DNA of 64,000 nucleotides from the NCBI RefSeq assembly GCF_005930475.1, contig NZ_SJEW01000007.1:1-64000 (forward strand). Direction: 5' to 3'. The notes below the pieces were generated by a model. It was not told where the DNA came from and did not search any database. It worked only from the letters and a program-made list of their open reading frames with translations. The stretch's first letter is position 1, and each line of letters starts with the position of its first letter. The stretch comes from Modestobacter altitudinis (GTDB taxonomy: Bacteria; Actinomycetota; Actinomycetes; Mycobacteriales; Geodermatophilaceae). Below are positions 26,473 through 34,504 of this stretch, piece by piece. Both the position numbers and the translations under genes were made by a program.

Positions 26473-27309
26473 TCAGGGCACCACGTCGGGGACGACGTGC
26501 TGGGACTCCTTCGGCGGCCGGACGTAGTCGTCCTCGACCGGCGGCCGCGGCGGGAGCTCGGGTGCCTCCGGGGTGAGGTCCTCGTAGGGGACCTGGCCGA
26601 GCAGGTGGGAGATCACGTTGATCCGGGCGCGCTTCTTGGAGTCGGCCTCGACCACCCACCACGGCGCCTCGGGGATGTCGGTGGCGGCGAACATGGCGTC
26701 CTTCGCCCGGGAGAAGTCCACCCAGCGGTTGCGCGCCTCGAGGTCCATCGGGCTGAGCTTCCAGCGCTTCGTCGGGTCCTGCAGGCGGGCCTGGAAGCGC
26801 TTCTCCTGCTCGGTGTCGCTGACCGAGAACCAGTACTTGACCAGGGTGATCCCGCTGCGCACCAGCATCCGCTCGAACTCCGGGCACGAGCGGAGGAACT
26901 CCGCGTACTCCTCGTCGGTGCAGAAGCCCATCACCCGCTCCACGCCGGCGCGGTTGTACCAGGACCGGTCGAGCAGCACCATCTCGCCGCTGGTCGGCAG
27001 GTGCGCGACGTAGCGCTGGAAGTACCACTGGCCCTTCTCGCGTTCCGATGGCGCCGGCAGCGCGACCACGCGAGCGGCACGGGGGTTCAGCGACTCGGTG
27101 ATGCGCTGGATCGCCCCGCCCTTGCCGGCTGCGTCGCGCCCCTCGAAGACGACCACGACCCGCAGCCCGCGGGCGCGCACGAACTCCTGCTGCTTGACCA
27201 GTTCGACCTGGAGCCGGGCCATCTCCTTCTCATAGGCCTTCTTGTCGACCTTGCCGGTCGTCCGCGGGGCCTCTTCGACCGAGGGGGAACCGGTGCCGGG
27301 AGCGGTCAT
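26473..27309 (-). CDS. ppk2: polyphosphate kinase 2
   Basis: A 278-residue PPK2 enzyme. Walker A lies in EGRDAAGKGGAI (about 57-66), the Walker B/lid region in LLDRSWYNRAGVERVMGF, and the conserved KYWFSVSD and KRWKLSPMDLEAR follow. Class I PPK2 enzymes phosphorylate ADP/GDP from polyphosphate or do the reverse. ATG at 27309 gives the normal N-terminus; the frame stays open to 27471. It is divergent from the flavoprotein gene and convergent with adk, so polyP- and AMP-dependent ATP regeneration genes are adjacent. Confidence 0.92.
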   Translation of the reverse strand: MTAPGTGSPSVEEAPRTTGKVDKKAYEKEMARLQVELVKQQEFVRARGLRVVVVFEGRDAAGKGGAIQRITESLNPRAARVVALPAPSEREKGQWYFQRYVAHLPTSGEMVLLDRSWYNRAGVERVMGFCTDEEYAEFLRSCPEFERMLVRSGITLVKYWFSVSDTEQEKRFQARLQDPTKRWKLSPMDLEARNRWVDFSRAKDAMFAATDIPEAPWWVVEADSKKRARINVISHLLGQVPYEDLTPEAPELPPRPPVEDDYVRPPKESQHVVPDVVP

Positions 27310-27393
27310 GGGGCCAGGGTGATCCGGGAGCCGTCCGGTGACAACCCCTCGCAGTTCTGGTCCGCTGCCTGCGCGCGGCGGTGCCCGGGGGCC

Positions 27394-27399
27394 TAGCGT
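27394..27399 (+). promoter_or_regulatory. -10 box of a leaderless promoter
   Basis: TAGCGT ends exactly 7 nt before the GTG at 27407 and no Shine-Dalgarno site is seen. This supports the short form of the flavoprotein gene. Confidence 0.5.
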
Positions 27400-27406
27400 G
27401 CTGACG

Positions 27407-28783
27407 GTGGGCAGGCGTGTGGTGGTCATCGGCGGGGACGCCGCAGGGGGCAGTGCGGCGTCGCAGGCCAAGAAGCGGCGACCCGACCTGGACGTCGTCG
27501 TGTTCGAGCGCGGCCGGGCGACGTCCTACTCGGCGTGCGGCATCCCGTACTGGATCAGCGGGGCGGTCGAGGACGAGGCGTCGCTGATCGCGCGGACGCC
27601 GGAGCAGCACCGCGCGGCGGGCATCGACGTCCGGATGCGCACCGAGGTGGTCGGCATCGACCTGGACCGCCGGGTGGTCGCCTGGCGCGAACTGGACGGC
27701 GGGGCCGAGGGCAGCGAGCCCTTCGACGACCTGGTGTACGCGGCCGGCAGCGTCCCGATGCGCCCGCCGGTGCCGGGGATGGACGCGGCCGGGGTCTACG
27801 GCGTCCAGGTGCTCGACGACGGGGTCGTGCTGCGCGCGGAGCTGGACGGCGGCTCCGTGCAGCGGGTCGTCGTGGTGGGCGGGGGCTACATCGGCCTGGA
27901 GATCGCCGAGGCCTGCCGGGTCCGCGGCCTGGACGTCACCGTCGTCGACCGCTCGGCCACCCCGGTCGGCACCTTCGACCCCGACATCGGCACCTTCATC
28001 GCCGATGCGGTCCGCGCCGAGGGGATCGAGCTGGTGCTCTCCGACGGCGTGACGGCCATCGACGTCGGGGACGACGGACGGGCCCGCGCCGTGCTGACGG
28101 CGAGCGGCCGGGAGCTGCCGGCGGACCTGGTGGTCCTCGGGCTGGGGGTGCGGCCGGACGTGCGGCTGGCGCGGGACGCCGGGATCCCGCTGGGGACCTC
28201 CGGCGGCATCGCCGTGGACGCCAGCATGCGCACCCAGGTCGACGGCGTCTGGGCCGCGGGGGACTGCGTGGAGTCCCGGCACCGGCTCTCCGGTCAGCGC
28301 ATGGTGGTGGCCCTCGGCACCCACGCCAACAAGCAGGGCCGGGTCGTCGGCATCAACATCGGCGGCGGGTACGCGACCTTCCCCGGCGTCATCGGCACCG
28401 CCATCACGAAGGTCTGCGACGTGGAGGTCGCGCGCACGGGCCTGTCCAGCGCGGAGGCCGAGGCGGCGGGCTACCAGTTCGTCACCGCCTCGGTGGACTC
28501 GACCACCAAGGCCGGCTACTTCCCGGGCGCCGCCCCGATCCGGGTCAAGATGATCGCCGAGCGGCGCAGCGGGCAGCTGCTCGGCGCGCAGGTCGTCGGG
28601 CGGGAGGGGGCGGCGAAGCGCATCGACGCGCTGGCGATCTGCGTCTGGAACGAGATGGGCGTCGACGAGGTCCTGTCCCTCGACCTGGCCTACGCGCCCC
28701 CCTTCGCCCCGGTGTGGGACCCGGTGCTGATCACCGCGCGCAAGGCGCTGGAGGCCGTGGAGGCCGACGCCCGGCAGCTGTGA
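27407..28783 (+). CDS. FAD-dependent CoA-disulfide reductase / NADH oxidase-like protein
   Basis: A 458-residue single-Cys pyridine nucleotide-disulfide reductase. The FAD motif is GGDAAG at the N-terminus, and the redox cysteine is Cys44 in YSACGIPYW. The second Rossmann loop VVGGGYIGLE is near 160, and the dimerisation domain starts near 330. CoA-disulfide reductases, NADH oxidases and coenzyme-F420-independent peroxidases share this layout. GTG at 27407 is supported by the -10 spacing; a GTG at 27398 and the long frame from 27338 are alternatives. Confidence 0.82.
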   Translation: MGRRVVVIGGDAAGGSAASQAKKRRPDLDVVVFERGRATSYSACGIPYWISGAVEDEASLIARTPEQHRAAGIDVRMRTEVVGIDLDRRVVAWRELDGGAEGSEPFDDLVYAAGSVPMRPPVPGMDAAGVYGVQVLDDGVVLRAELDGGSVQRVVVVGGGYIGLEIAEACRVRGLDVTVVDRSATPVGTFDPDIGTFIADAVRAEGIELVLSDGVTAIDVGDDGRARAVLTASGRELPADLVVLGLGVRPDVRLARDAGIPLGTSGGIAVDASMRTQVDGVWAAGDCVESRHRLSGQRMVVALGTHANKQGRVVGINIGGGYATFPGVIGTAITKVCDVEVARTGLSSAEAEAAGYQFVTASVDSTTKAGYFPGAAPIRVKMIAERRSGQLLGAQVVGREGAAKRIDALAICVWNEMGVDEVLSLDLAYAPPFAPVWDPVLITARKALEAVEADARQL

Positions 28784-28861
28784 GGAGTCGGCGGCGATGA
28801 GTTCTGGCCCGGGCCCGGGTCCGTGCTGGTGTCGCAGGACGCAGATCCCCCGGAGGACGCC

Positions 28862-29677
28862 ATGACGACCAGCTCGAGCACCCCGTCCACCGCGCTGCCC
28901 GGCCGCCCGCCCGTCGTCGACCGCGCCACCTGGCAGGCCGCCCGGGACGAACTGCTGGTGCGCGAGAAGGCGCACACCCGCGAGGGCGACGCGCTCGCCG
29001 CTGCTCGCCGCCGGCTGCCCATGGTGGAGGTCGACGGGGCCGCCGAGGTGGTCGGACCCGACGGCCCGGTCCCGTTCCGGGACCTGTTCGCCGGTCGCGA
29101 CGAGCTCGTCGCCTACCACTCCATGTGGTACGACGGCGCGCCGCCCCAGGGGCAGTGCGAGGGCTGCACCTTCAACATCTGGCACCTGCGGGACGCCGTC
29201 TACCTCAACGCCCGAGGGGTCTCCCTCGCCGTCCTCACCTCGGGCCGCTGGGAGGAGGTGGCGCCCTACCGGGAGTTCATGGGCTACACCCAGCCCTGGT
29301 TCTCGGTGCGCGGCGTCGAGGCGTCGATCGCGACGGAGGAGGGGCACATCGAGTGCTACCTGCGCGACGGCGACCGGGTGTTCCTCACCTACGCCACCAC
29401 CGGCCGGGGCAACGAGCCGGCCGACGGGTCCCTCGGGCTGCTCGACATGACCCCGTACGGCCGCCGCGAGGCGTGGCAGGACGACCCCGAGGGCTGGCCG
29501 GGGGCCCCGCAGGTGGGTGCGCCCGTCGGTGGGCACGGCGCACCGATCTGCTGGTACTGGCGCTCGGGTCCCGACGGCGTCGGCAGCTGGGGTCCGGGCA
29601 GCCGCCCGACGCCGCAGTGGACCCGCCCCGGCGCGACCCCCGTGGAGACCCTCGGCCGGCAGGACCACCACCACTGA
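28862..29677 (+). CDS. DUF899 family thioredoxin-like protein
   Basis: A 271-residue protein matching DUF899. It has an N-terminal WQAARDELLVREKAHTREGD, then RRRLPMVEVD, and the core YHSMWYDGAPPQGQCEGCTFN containing CEGC. The C-terminal half has WYWRSGPD. The family has a thioredoxin-like fold and is annotated only by homology. ATG has GGAGG 5 nt upstream. It lies between two redox genes on the same strand, with about 80 bp before it and 60 bp after it. Confidence 0.8.
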   Translation: MTTSSSTPSTALPGRPPVVDRATWQAARDELLVREKAHTREGDALAAARRRLPMVEVDGAAEVVGPDGPVPFRDLFAGRDELVAYHSMWYDGAPPQGQCEGCTFNIWHLRDAVYLNARGVSLAVLTSGRWEEVAPYREFMGYTQPWFSVRGVEASIATEEGHIECYLRDGDRVFLTYATTGRGNEPADGSLGLLDMTPYGRREAWQDDPEGWPGAPQVGAPVGGHGAPICWYWRSGPDGVGSWGPGSRPTPQWTRPGATPVETLGRQDHHH

Positions 29678-29736
29678 CCGGCGGGCGGCGGCGTGGTCCC
29701 CGTGCCAGGCTCGGGGCACGACGACGGGGAGGCGAC

Positions 29737-30681
29737 GTGCAGGCAGTGGTCTACGAACGCACCGGTGGCCCGGAGGTGCTCGCGCTCCGCGAGGTGCCCG
29801 ACCCCGAGCCGGCCGACGGCGCGGTGCTGGTCGACGTCGCGGCCGTGGGCGTCAACTTCCGGGACGTCTACGAGCGGGAGGGCCGACCGCCGTACACGGC
29901 CAGCCCGCCGGCGGTGATCGGCGTCGAAGGCGCGGGGACGGTCGTGGACACCGGCGAGCGGGTCGCCTGGCTGGACGTCCGCGGCAGCTACGCACAGCGG
30001 GTGGCCGCGCCGCGGGCGAAGCTGGTGCCGGTGCCCGACGGCGTCGACCTCGACGTCGCCGCCGCCGCGATGCTGCAGGGCTGCACCGCCCAGTACCTGG
30101 TCACCGACTCCTACCCGGTCGCCGAGGGTGACTGGGCGGTCGTGCACAGCGCGGCCGGTGGCGTCGGCCTGCTGCTCACCCAGCTGGTGCGCGCCCGGGG
30201 CGGCCACGTGCTGGCCACGACCTCCACCGAGGACAAGGCCGAGCTGGCCCGCGCCGCCGGAGCCGACGAGGTGGTGGTCGGCTACGCGGGGTTCCCCGAG
30301 CGGGTCCGCGAGCTCTCCGGCGGCGACGGCGCCGCCGTCGTCTACGACGGCGTCGGCCGGACGACCTTCGACGCGGGCCTGACCGCCCTGCGGCCGGGCG
30401 GCCGGATGATCGTCTACGGCGCCGCCAGCGGACAACCCGAACCGCTGGAGCTGCACCGGCTCGCCGGCGCCGGGTCGCTGTTCGTGCAGCGGCCGACGCT
30501 GGCCACCTACACCCGCACGCCCGAGCTGCTGCGGCAGCTGGCCGGCGCCGTGCTGGAGACGGTCGCCGCCGGCCGGCTCGACGTCCGGATCGGGGCCCGG
30601 CTCCCGCTCGCCGACGCGCGCCGCGGGCACGAGGACCTCGAGGCCCGCCGCACCACCGGGAAGCTGCTCCTGCTGCCCTGA
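29737..30681 (+). CDS. NADPH:quinone oxidoreductase (zeta-crystallin type)
   Basis: A 314-residue MDR enzyme without zinc ligands. It opens MQAVVYERTGGPEVL, and has NFRDVYEREG, the quinone-reductase motif SAAGGVGLLLTQ near 141 and GAASGQPEPL. Such enzymes transfer electrons from NADPH to quinones. GTG at 29737 is used. Its stop codon lies in the first copy of a 13-bp tandem repeat. Confidence 0.9.
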   Translation: MQAVVYERTGGPEVLALREVPDPEPADGAVLVDVAAVGVNFRDVYEREGRPPYTASPPAVIGVEGAGTVVDTGERVAWLDVRGSYAQRVAAPRAKLVPVPDGVDLDVAAAAMLQGCTAQYLVTDSYPVAEGDWAVVHSAAGGVGLLLTQLVRARGGHVLATTSTEDKAELARAAGADEVVVGYAGFPERVRELSGGDGAAVVYDGVGRTTFDAGLTALRPGGRMIVYGAASGQPEPLELHRLAGAGSLFVQRPTLATYTRTPELLRQLAGAVLETVAAGRLDVRIGARLPLADARRGHEDLEARRTTGKLLLLP

Positions 30682-30711
30682 GTCGCTGCCCTGAGTCCCT
30701 GCCCTGAGTCG
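30673..30711. repeat. three tandem 13-bp repeats
   Basis: CTGCCCTGAGTCG, CTGCCCTGAGTCC and CTGCCCTGAGTCG follow one another without gaps. The first copy contains the TGA of the quinone oxidoreductase gene, so copy-number change would leave the protein unaltered. Confidence 0.8.
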
Positions 30712-30841
30712 GCCGGGCACGGCCGACCCCGGGCCCGGAGAGACCAGGGTGTTCCACGGGCGCGATCGCGGGCCGGGACGACGAGCGTCGGGGTCCCCGC
30801 CGGAGTGCGGGGACCCGCTGCGCGTCCGTGGAGGTGCGTCC

Positions 30842-31756
30842 GTGACCACGCTGTTCCGGCGTCTGCACATGCCCCCTCTCGACGGGGCGACCGCCTGGCT
30901 CAACTCCGCGCCGCTGGACCCCGCCGGACTGCGCGGGAAGGTCGTCCTGGTCGACTTCTGGACGTTGACCTGCATCAACTGGCTGCGCACCGCGCCCTGG
31001 GTCCGGGCCTGGGCGCAGGCCTACCGGGACGACGGGCTGGTCGTGATCGGCGTGCACACCCCGGAGTTCGGGTTCGAGCACGACCTCGACCTCGTCCGGC
31101 GGGCCGTGCGGGAACGGGGGATCGACCACCCGGTCGCCGTCGACAACGGGTACCGGGTCTGGCGGGCCTTCGACAACCACTACTGGCCGGCGCTGTACTT
31201 CGTCGACACCGACGGCGTGGTCCGCGACTCCCACGTCGGCGAGGGCCGCTACGAGCAGTCCGAGCGCCGGCTCCAGCGGCTGCTGGGCATCGACCGCCCG
31301 TTCGTGTCCGTCGAGGGCGAAGGGGACGAGGCGGCGGCCGACTGGGACCACCTGCGCACGCCGGAGACCTACCTGGGCGCCGAGCGCGGTGGGCGGCCCG
31401 ACGCACCGGGCGAACTGCGCCTCGGCTCCTGGGCTCTGACCGGGCGCTGGACCACCGAGCCCGAGGACGTCGTCTGCGACGAGCCCGGCGGCAGCATCAA
31501 CTTCCGCTTCTCCGCCCGCGACGCCCACCTGGTGCTGTCCTCGGCCGGCCCGGCGCCGATCCACTTCCAGGTGCTCCTCGACGGCGAGGCCCCGGGCCGC
31601 TCGCGCGGGGTCGACGTCGACGAGCAGGGCAACGGCGTCCTGGACGGCGGCCGGCTCTACCAGCTGGTCCGCCAGGACGGCGAGGTCCGCGAGCGCACGC
31701 TGACCCTCACCTCCTCCGCTGCCGGGGCCCGGGCCCACGTCTTCACGTTCGGCTGA
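30842..31756 (+). CDS. thioredoxin-fold redoxin protein with a single active-site cysteine
   Basis: A 304-residue protein. Residues about 25-150 are a TlpA/DipZ-like redoxin domain (GKVVLVDFWTLTCINW), where CINW replaces the usual CxxC. The C-terminal half (about 170-300) is a beta-sandwich like the DipZ C-terminal domain (YLGAERGG, FRFSARDAHLVL). With one cysteine it cannot cycle as an ordinary thioredoxin and may act as a peroxidase or mixed-disulfide partner. It has no signal peptide. GTG at 30842 follows GGAGGTGCGTCC. Confidence 0.75.
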   Translation: MTTLFRRLHMPPLDGATAWLNSAPLDPAGLRGKVVLVDFWTLTCINWLRTAPWVRAWAQAYRDDGLVVIGVHTPEFGFEHDLDLVRRAVRERGIDHPVAVDNGYRVWRAFDNHYWPALYFVDTDGVVRDSHVGEGRYEQSERRLQRLLGIDRPFVSVEGEGDEAAADWDHLRTPETYLGAERGGRPDAPGELRLGSWALTGRWTTEPEDVVCDEPGGSINFRFSARDAHLVLSSAGPAPIHFQVLLDGEAPGRSRGVDVDEQGNGVLDGGRLYQLVRQDGEVRERTLTLTSSAAGARAHVFTFG

Positions 31757-31827
31757 GCTCGTCCCGGGCCCGGAGTGGGTCCGGTCGCTGTCCGTCCGCA
31801 CGATCCACACCGCCCGGAGGAGCAACG

Positions 31828-33081
31828 ATGTCCACACCCACCCGACCCACCTCGACCGGCGCCCGCACCGGCGCCGTGCCCTCGCCCCGCGCGGAGGCCG
31901 ACCTGAGCGCGGTCCGGCCCTTCGAGGTGCACGTGCCGGAGGAGGAACTCGCCGAGCTGCGGCGCCGCATCGACGCGACGCGCTGGCCGACCCGGGAGCT
32001 GGTGGCGGACCGCTCGCAGGGCGTGCAGCTGGCGACGATGCAGGCACTCGCGCGCTGCTGGACGACCGAGTACGACTGGCGCCGGTGCGAAGCGCGGCTG
32101 AACGCGCTGCCGCAGTTCGTGACCGAGATCGACGGCGTGGACGTGCACTTCCTGCACGTGCGGTCGCGCCACGAGGACGCCCTGCCGCTGGTCATGACCC
32201 ACGGCTGGCCGGGCTCGGTGGTCGAGATGCTCGACAGCGTCGGGCCGCTGACCGACCCGACCGCGCACGGCGGGCGCGCCGAGGACGCCTTCCACCTCGT
32301 GCTGCCGTCGCTGCCGGGCTACGGCTTCTCCAGCGAGCCCACCGAGGTCGGCTGGGACGTCGGCCGCACCGGGCGGGCGTGGGCGGAGCTGATGCGCCGC
32401 CTGGGCTACACCCGCTACGTCGCCCAGGGCGGTGACGTCGGCGCCGGGGTCACCGACGCGATGGGCCACCAGTCGCCGGAGGGGCTGATCGGCATCCACA
32501 CCAACCTGCTGGTCAGCGCGCTGGGTTCCGCGCAGCCCACGGACACCGAGGCCGAGCGCGCGGCGGCCGAGGCGATCACCACCTTCCGGACGACCGGCAT
32601 CGGCTACTTCACCGAGCAGTCCACCCGGCCGCAGACCATCGGCTACGCGCTGCTGGACTCCCCGGTCGCGCTGGCCGCCTGGATGCTCGACCACGACACC
32701 GACGCCTACCACAAGATCTCCCGCGCGTTCGTCGAGGAGCAGCCGGTCGGCAACCTCACCCGGGACCACGTCCTGGACAACATCACCCTCTACTGGCTGA
32801 CCGGCACCGGGGCCTCCGCAGCCCGGTCGTACTGGGAGAGCTACGGGGCCCGCGCCGCGGCGGCCGCGTCCGGCGAGGTGCCCCCCGACGTCACCGTCCC
32901 GGTCGGCTTCACCGCGTTCCCCGGCGAGATCTGGCGGACCCCGCGCAGCTGGGCGGAGAAGGCCTACCCCACCCTCAACTACTTCTCCGAGGCCGAGCGG
33001 GGCGGCCACTTCGCCGCCTGGGAGGAGCCGGAGCTGTTCGCGGCCGAGCTCCGGGCGGCGTTCGCCCCGCTGCGCTCGTGA
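31828..33081 (+). CDS. epoxide hydrolase (EHN domain, alpha/beta fold)
   Basis: A 417-residue EHN-type epoxide hydrolase. The N-terminal lid domain starts FEVHVPEEELAELRRRI. The oxyanion motif is HGWPGS, the nucleophile is the Asp of QGGDVG, the tyrosines are in the cap and the histidine is in GGHFAAWEEP. W after the nucleophile (GGDWG in the paralogue) is V here. It hydrolyses epoxides to vicinal diols through an ester intermediate. ATG has GGAGGAG upstream. It converges on a paralogue across a perfect terminator. Confidence 0.9.
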   Translation: MSTPTRPTSTGARTGAVPSPRAEADLSAVRPFEVHVPEEELAELRRRIDATRWPTRELVADRSQGVQLATMQALARCWTTEYDWRRCEARLNALPQFVTEIDGVDVHFLHVRSRHEDALPLVMTHGWPGSVVEMLDSVGPLTDPTAHGGRAEDAFHLVLPSLPGYGFSSEPTEVGWDVGRTGRAWAELMRRLGYTRYVAQGGDVGAGVTDAMGHQSPEGLIGIHTNLLVSALGSAQPTDTEAERAAAEAITTFRTTGIGYFTEQSTRPQTIGYALLDSPVALAAWMLDHDTDAYHKISRAFVEEQPVGNLTRDHVLDNITLYWLTGTGASAARSYWESYGARAAAAASGEVPPDVTVPVGFTAFPGEIWRTPRSWAEKAYPTLNYFSEAERGGHFAAWEEPELFAAELRAAFAPLRS

Positions 33082-33104
33082 CCTCCTCGCCGCGCGGCTG
33101 AGCA

Positions 33105-33151
33105 CCGGACCGGCGGCCCGCGGGACCAGGTCCCCCGGGCCGCCGGTCCGG
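33105..33151. terminator. long bidirectional terminator between the two epoxide hydrolase genes
   Basis: Sixteen-base arms CCGGACCGGCGGCCCG / CGGGCCGCCGGTCCGG are perfect. After one C-C mismatch the stem continues with GGGAC/GTCCC around a 3-nt loop. Confidence 0.85.
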
Positions 33152-33156
33152 CGTCC

Positions 33157-34368
33157 TCAGCGCAGGGAGCGGAAGGCGGCCCGCAGCTCCTCGGCGAAGA
33201 GCTGCGGCTGCTCCCACGCGGCGAAGTGCCCACCCCGGTCGACCTCGGAGTAGTAGACGAGCCCGGGGTAGGCCCGCTCGGCCCAGCTGCGCGGTGCCTG
33301 GTACTGCTCGCCCGGGAAGATCGTCATGGCCACCGGGATGGTCACGCCCTTGGCGTCGAAGAAGCCGCCCCGGTACTCCCAGTACAGCCGGGAAGCGGAC
33401 ACCCCGGTGTTGGTCAGCCAGTAGAGGGTGATGTTGTCCAGCACCTCGTCGCGGGTCAGCTCGCCGGTGGCGCTCGTGGTCCGGTCCAGCGCGGCGACGA
33501 CGGCCGCGGCGGGCTGGTCGTCGGCGTCGTTGTGGTCCAGCAGCCAGGCGGCCAGGCCGACGGGTGAGTCCGCGATGCCGTACAGCGTCTGCGGGCGCGC
33601 TGCCATGTACGTGGCGTACTGGACCTGACCGAAGGTCCGCGCCAGCTGCTGGTAGGCGCGGCGTTCCTCGGGCGAGAGACCGGCGGGCGGCGGGTCACCG
33701 GCCGCGAGCGCCCGGTCGACGTCGGCCGGCACCGTGGCCGGCATGTTGGTGTGGACGGCGAGCAGCCCCTCGGGGGCCTGCAGACCCATCTGGTCCACGA
33801 CGAAGGCACCCCAGTCGCCGCCCTGGGCGACGTAGCGGGTGTAGCCCAGCCGCTGCATCAGCTCCGCCCAGGCCCGGGCCATCCGCTCCGGACCCCACCC
33901 GGGGCTGGTGGGCTTGCCGGAGAACCCGTACCCGGGCATCGAGGGGACGACCACGTGGAAGGCGTCGGCGGCCGTCCCGCCGTGTGCGGTCGGATCGGTC
34001 AGCCGGTCGATGATCTTCAGCTGCTCGATCACCGAACCCGGCCAGCCGTGGTTGACCACCAGCGGCAGCGCGTCCTCGTGGCGGGACCGGACGTGCAGGA
34101 AGTGGATGTCCAGTCCGTCGATGGGCGTGACGAACTGCGGGAACGCGTTGAGCCTCGCCTCGCACGCCCGCCAGTCGTAGTCGGTCGCCCAGTGGTGCGC
34201 GAGGCGCTGCACCATGTCCAGCGGCACGCCCTGGGAGTGGTCGTCGACGGTCTCCCGGTCGGGCCAGTGGGTGGCCCTGATGCGGCGACGGAGGTCCTGC
34301 AGGGCCTCGTCCGGCACGTCGACGTGGAAGGGGCGGATCCCGACTCCGGACTCCACGGTGGTGGTCAT
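33157..34368 (-). CDS. epoxide hydrolase (EHN domain), paralogue
   Basis: A 403-residue relative of the preceding epoxide hydrolase. It has FHVDVPDEALQDLRRRI, HGWPGS, the nucleophile Asp in QGGDWG and GGHFAAWEQP. The shared motifs extend along the whole length, so the pair arose by duplication, but the divergence is large. ATG at 34368 follows AGGAGGG. It lies downstream of, and on the same strand as, the large LuxR-type regulator (136 bp away), which may control it. Confidence 0.9.
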   Translation of the reverse strand: MTTTVESGVGIRPFHVDVPDEALQDLRRRIRATHWPDRETVDDHSQGVPLDMVQRLAHHWATDYDWRACEARLNAFPQFVTPIDGLDIHFLHVRSRHEDALPLVVNHGWPGSVIEQLKIIDRLTDPTAHGGTAADAFHVVVPSMPGYGFSGKPTSPGWGPERMARAWAELMQRLGYTRYVAQGGDWGAFVVDQMGLQAPEGLLAVHTNMPATVPADVDRALAAGDPPPAGLSPEERRAYQQLARTFGQVQYATYMAARPQTLYGIADSPVGLAAWLLDHNDADDQPAAAVVAALDRTTSATGELTRDEVLDNITLYWLTNTGVSASRLYWEYRGGFFDAKGVTIPVAMTIFPGEQYQAPRSWAERAYPGLVYYSEVDRGGHFAAWEQPQLFAEELRAAFRSLR

Positions 34369-34504
34369 GACGACGTCCCTCCTGTGCGGAACTGGCTGCC
34401 TGGGCGCCCGTCCCCGGTCAGGGGACGGCGTGGCACCACCCTCGCGCGGCGCACCCCCGGTCGAACCCGGGAGAGTCCCTGGTCCGCTCTCGCGGCCGGC
34501 GGGG

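Noticed and set aside
27230-29719. An 829-codon minus-strand frame across the flavoprotein and DUF899 genes
   Set aside because: It has no domain signature and is antisense to two well-supported genes.
30673-30711. CRISPR-like repeat
   Set aside because: Three contiguous 13-bp copies with no spacers and no cas genes.
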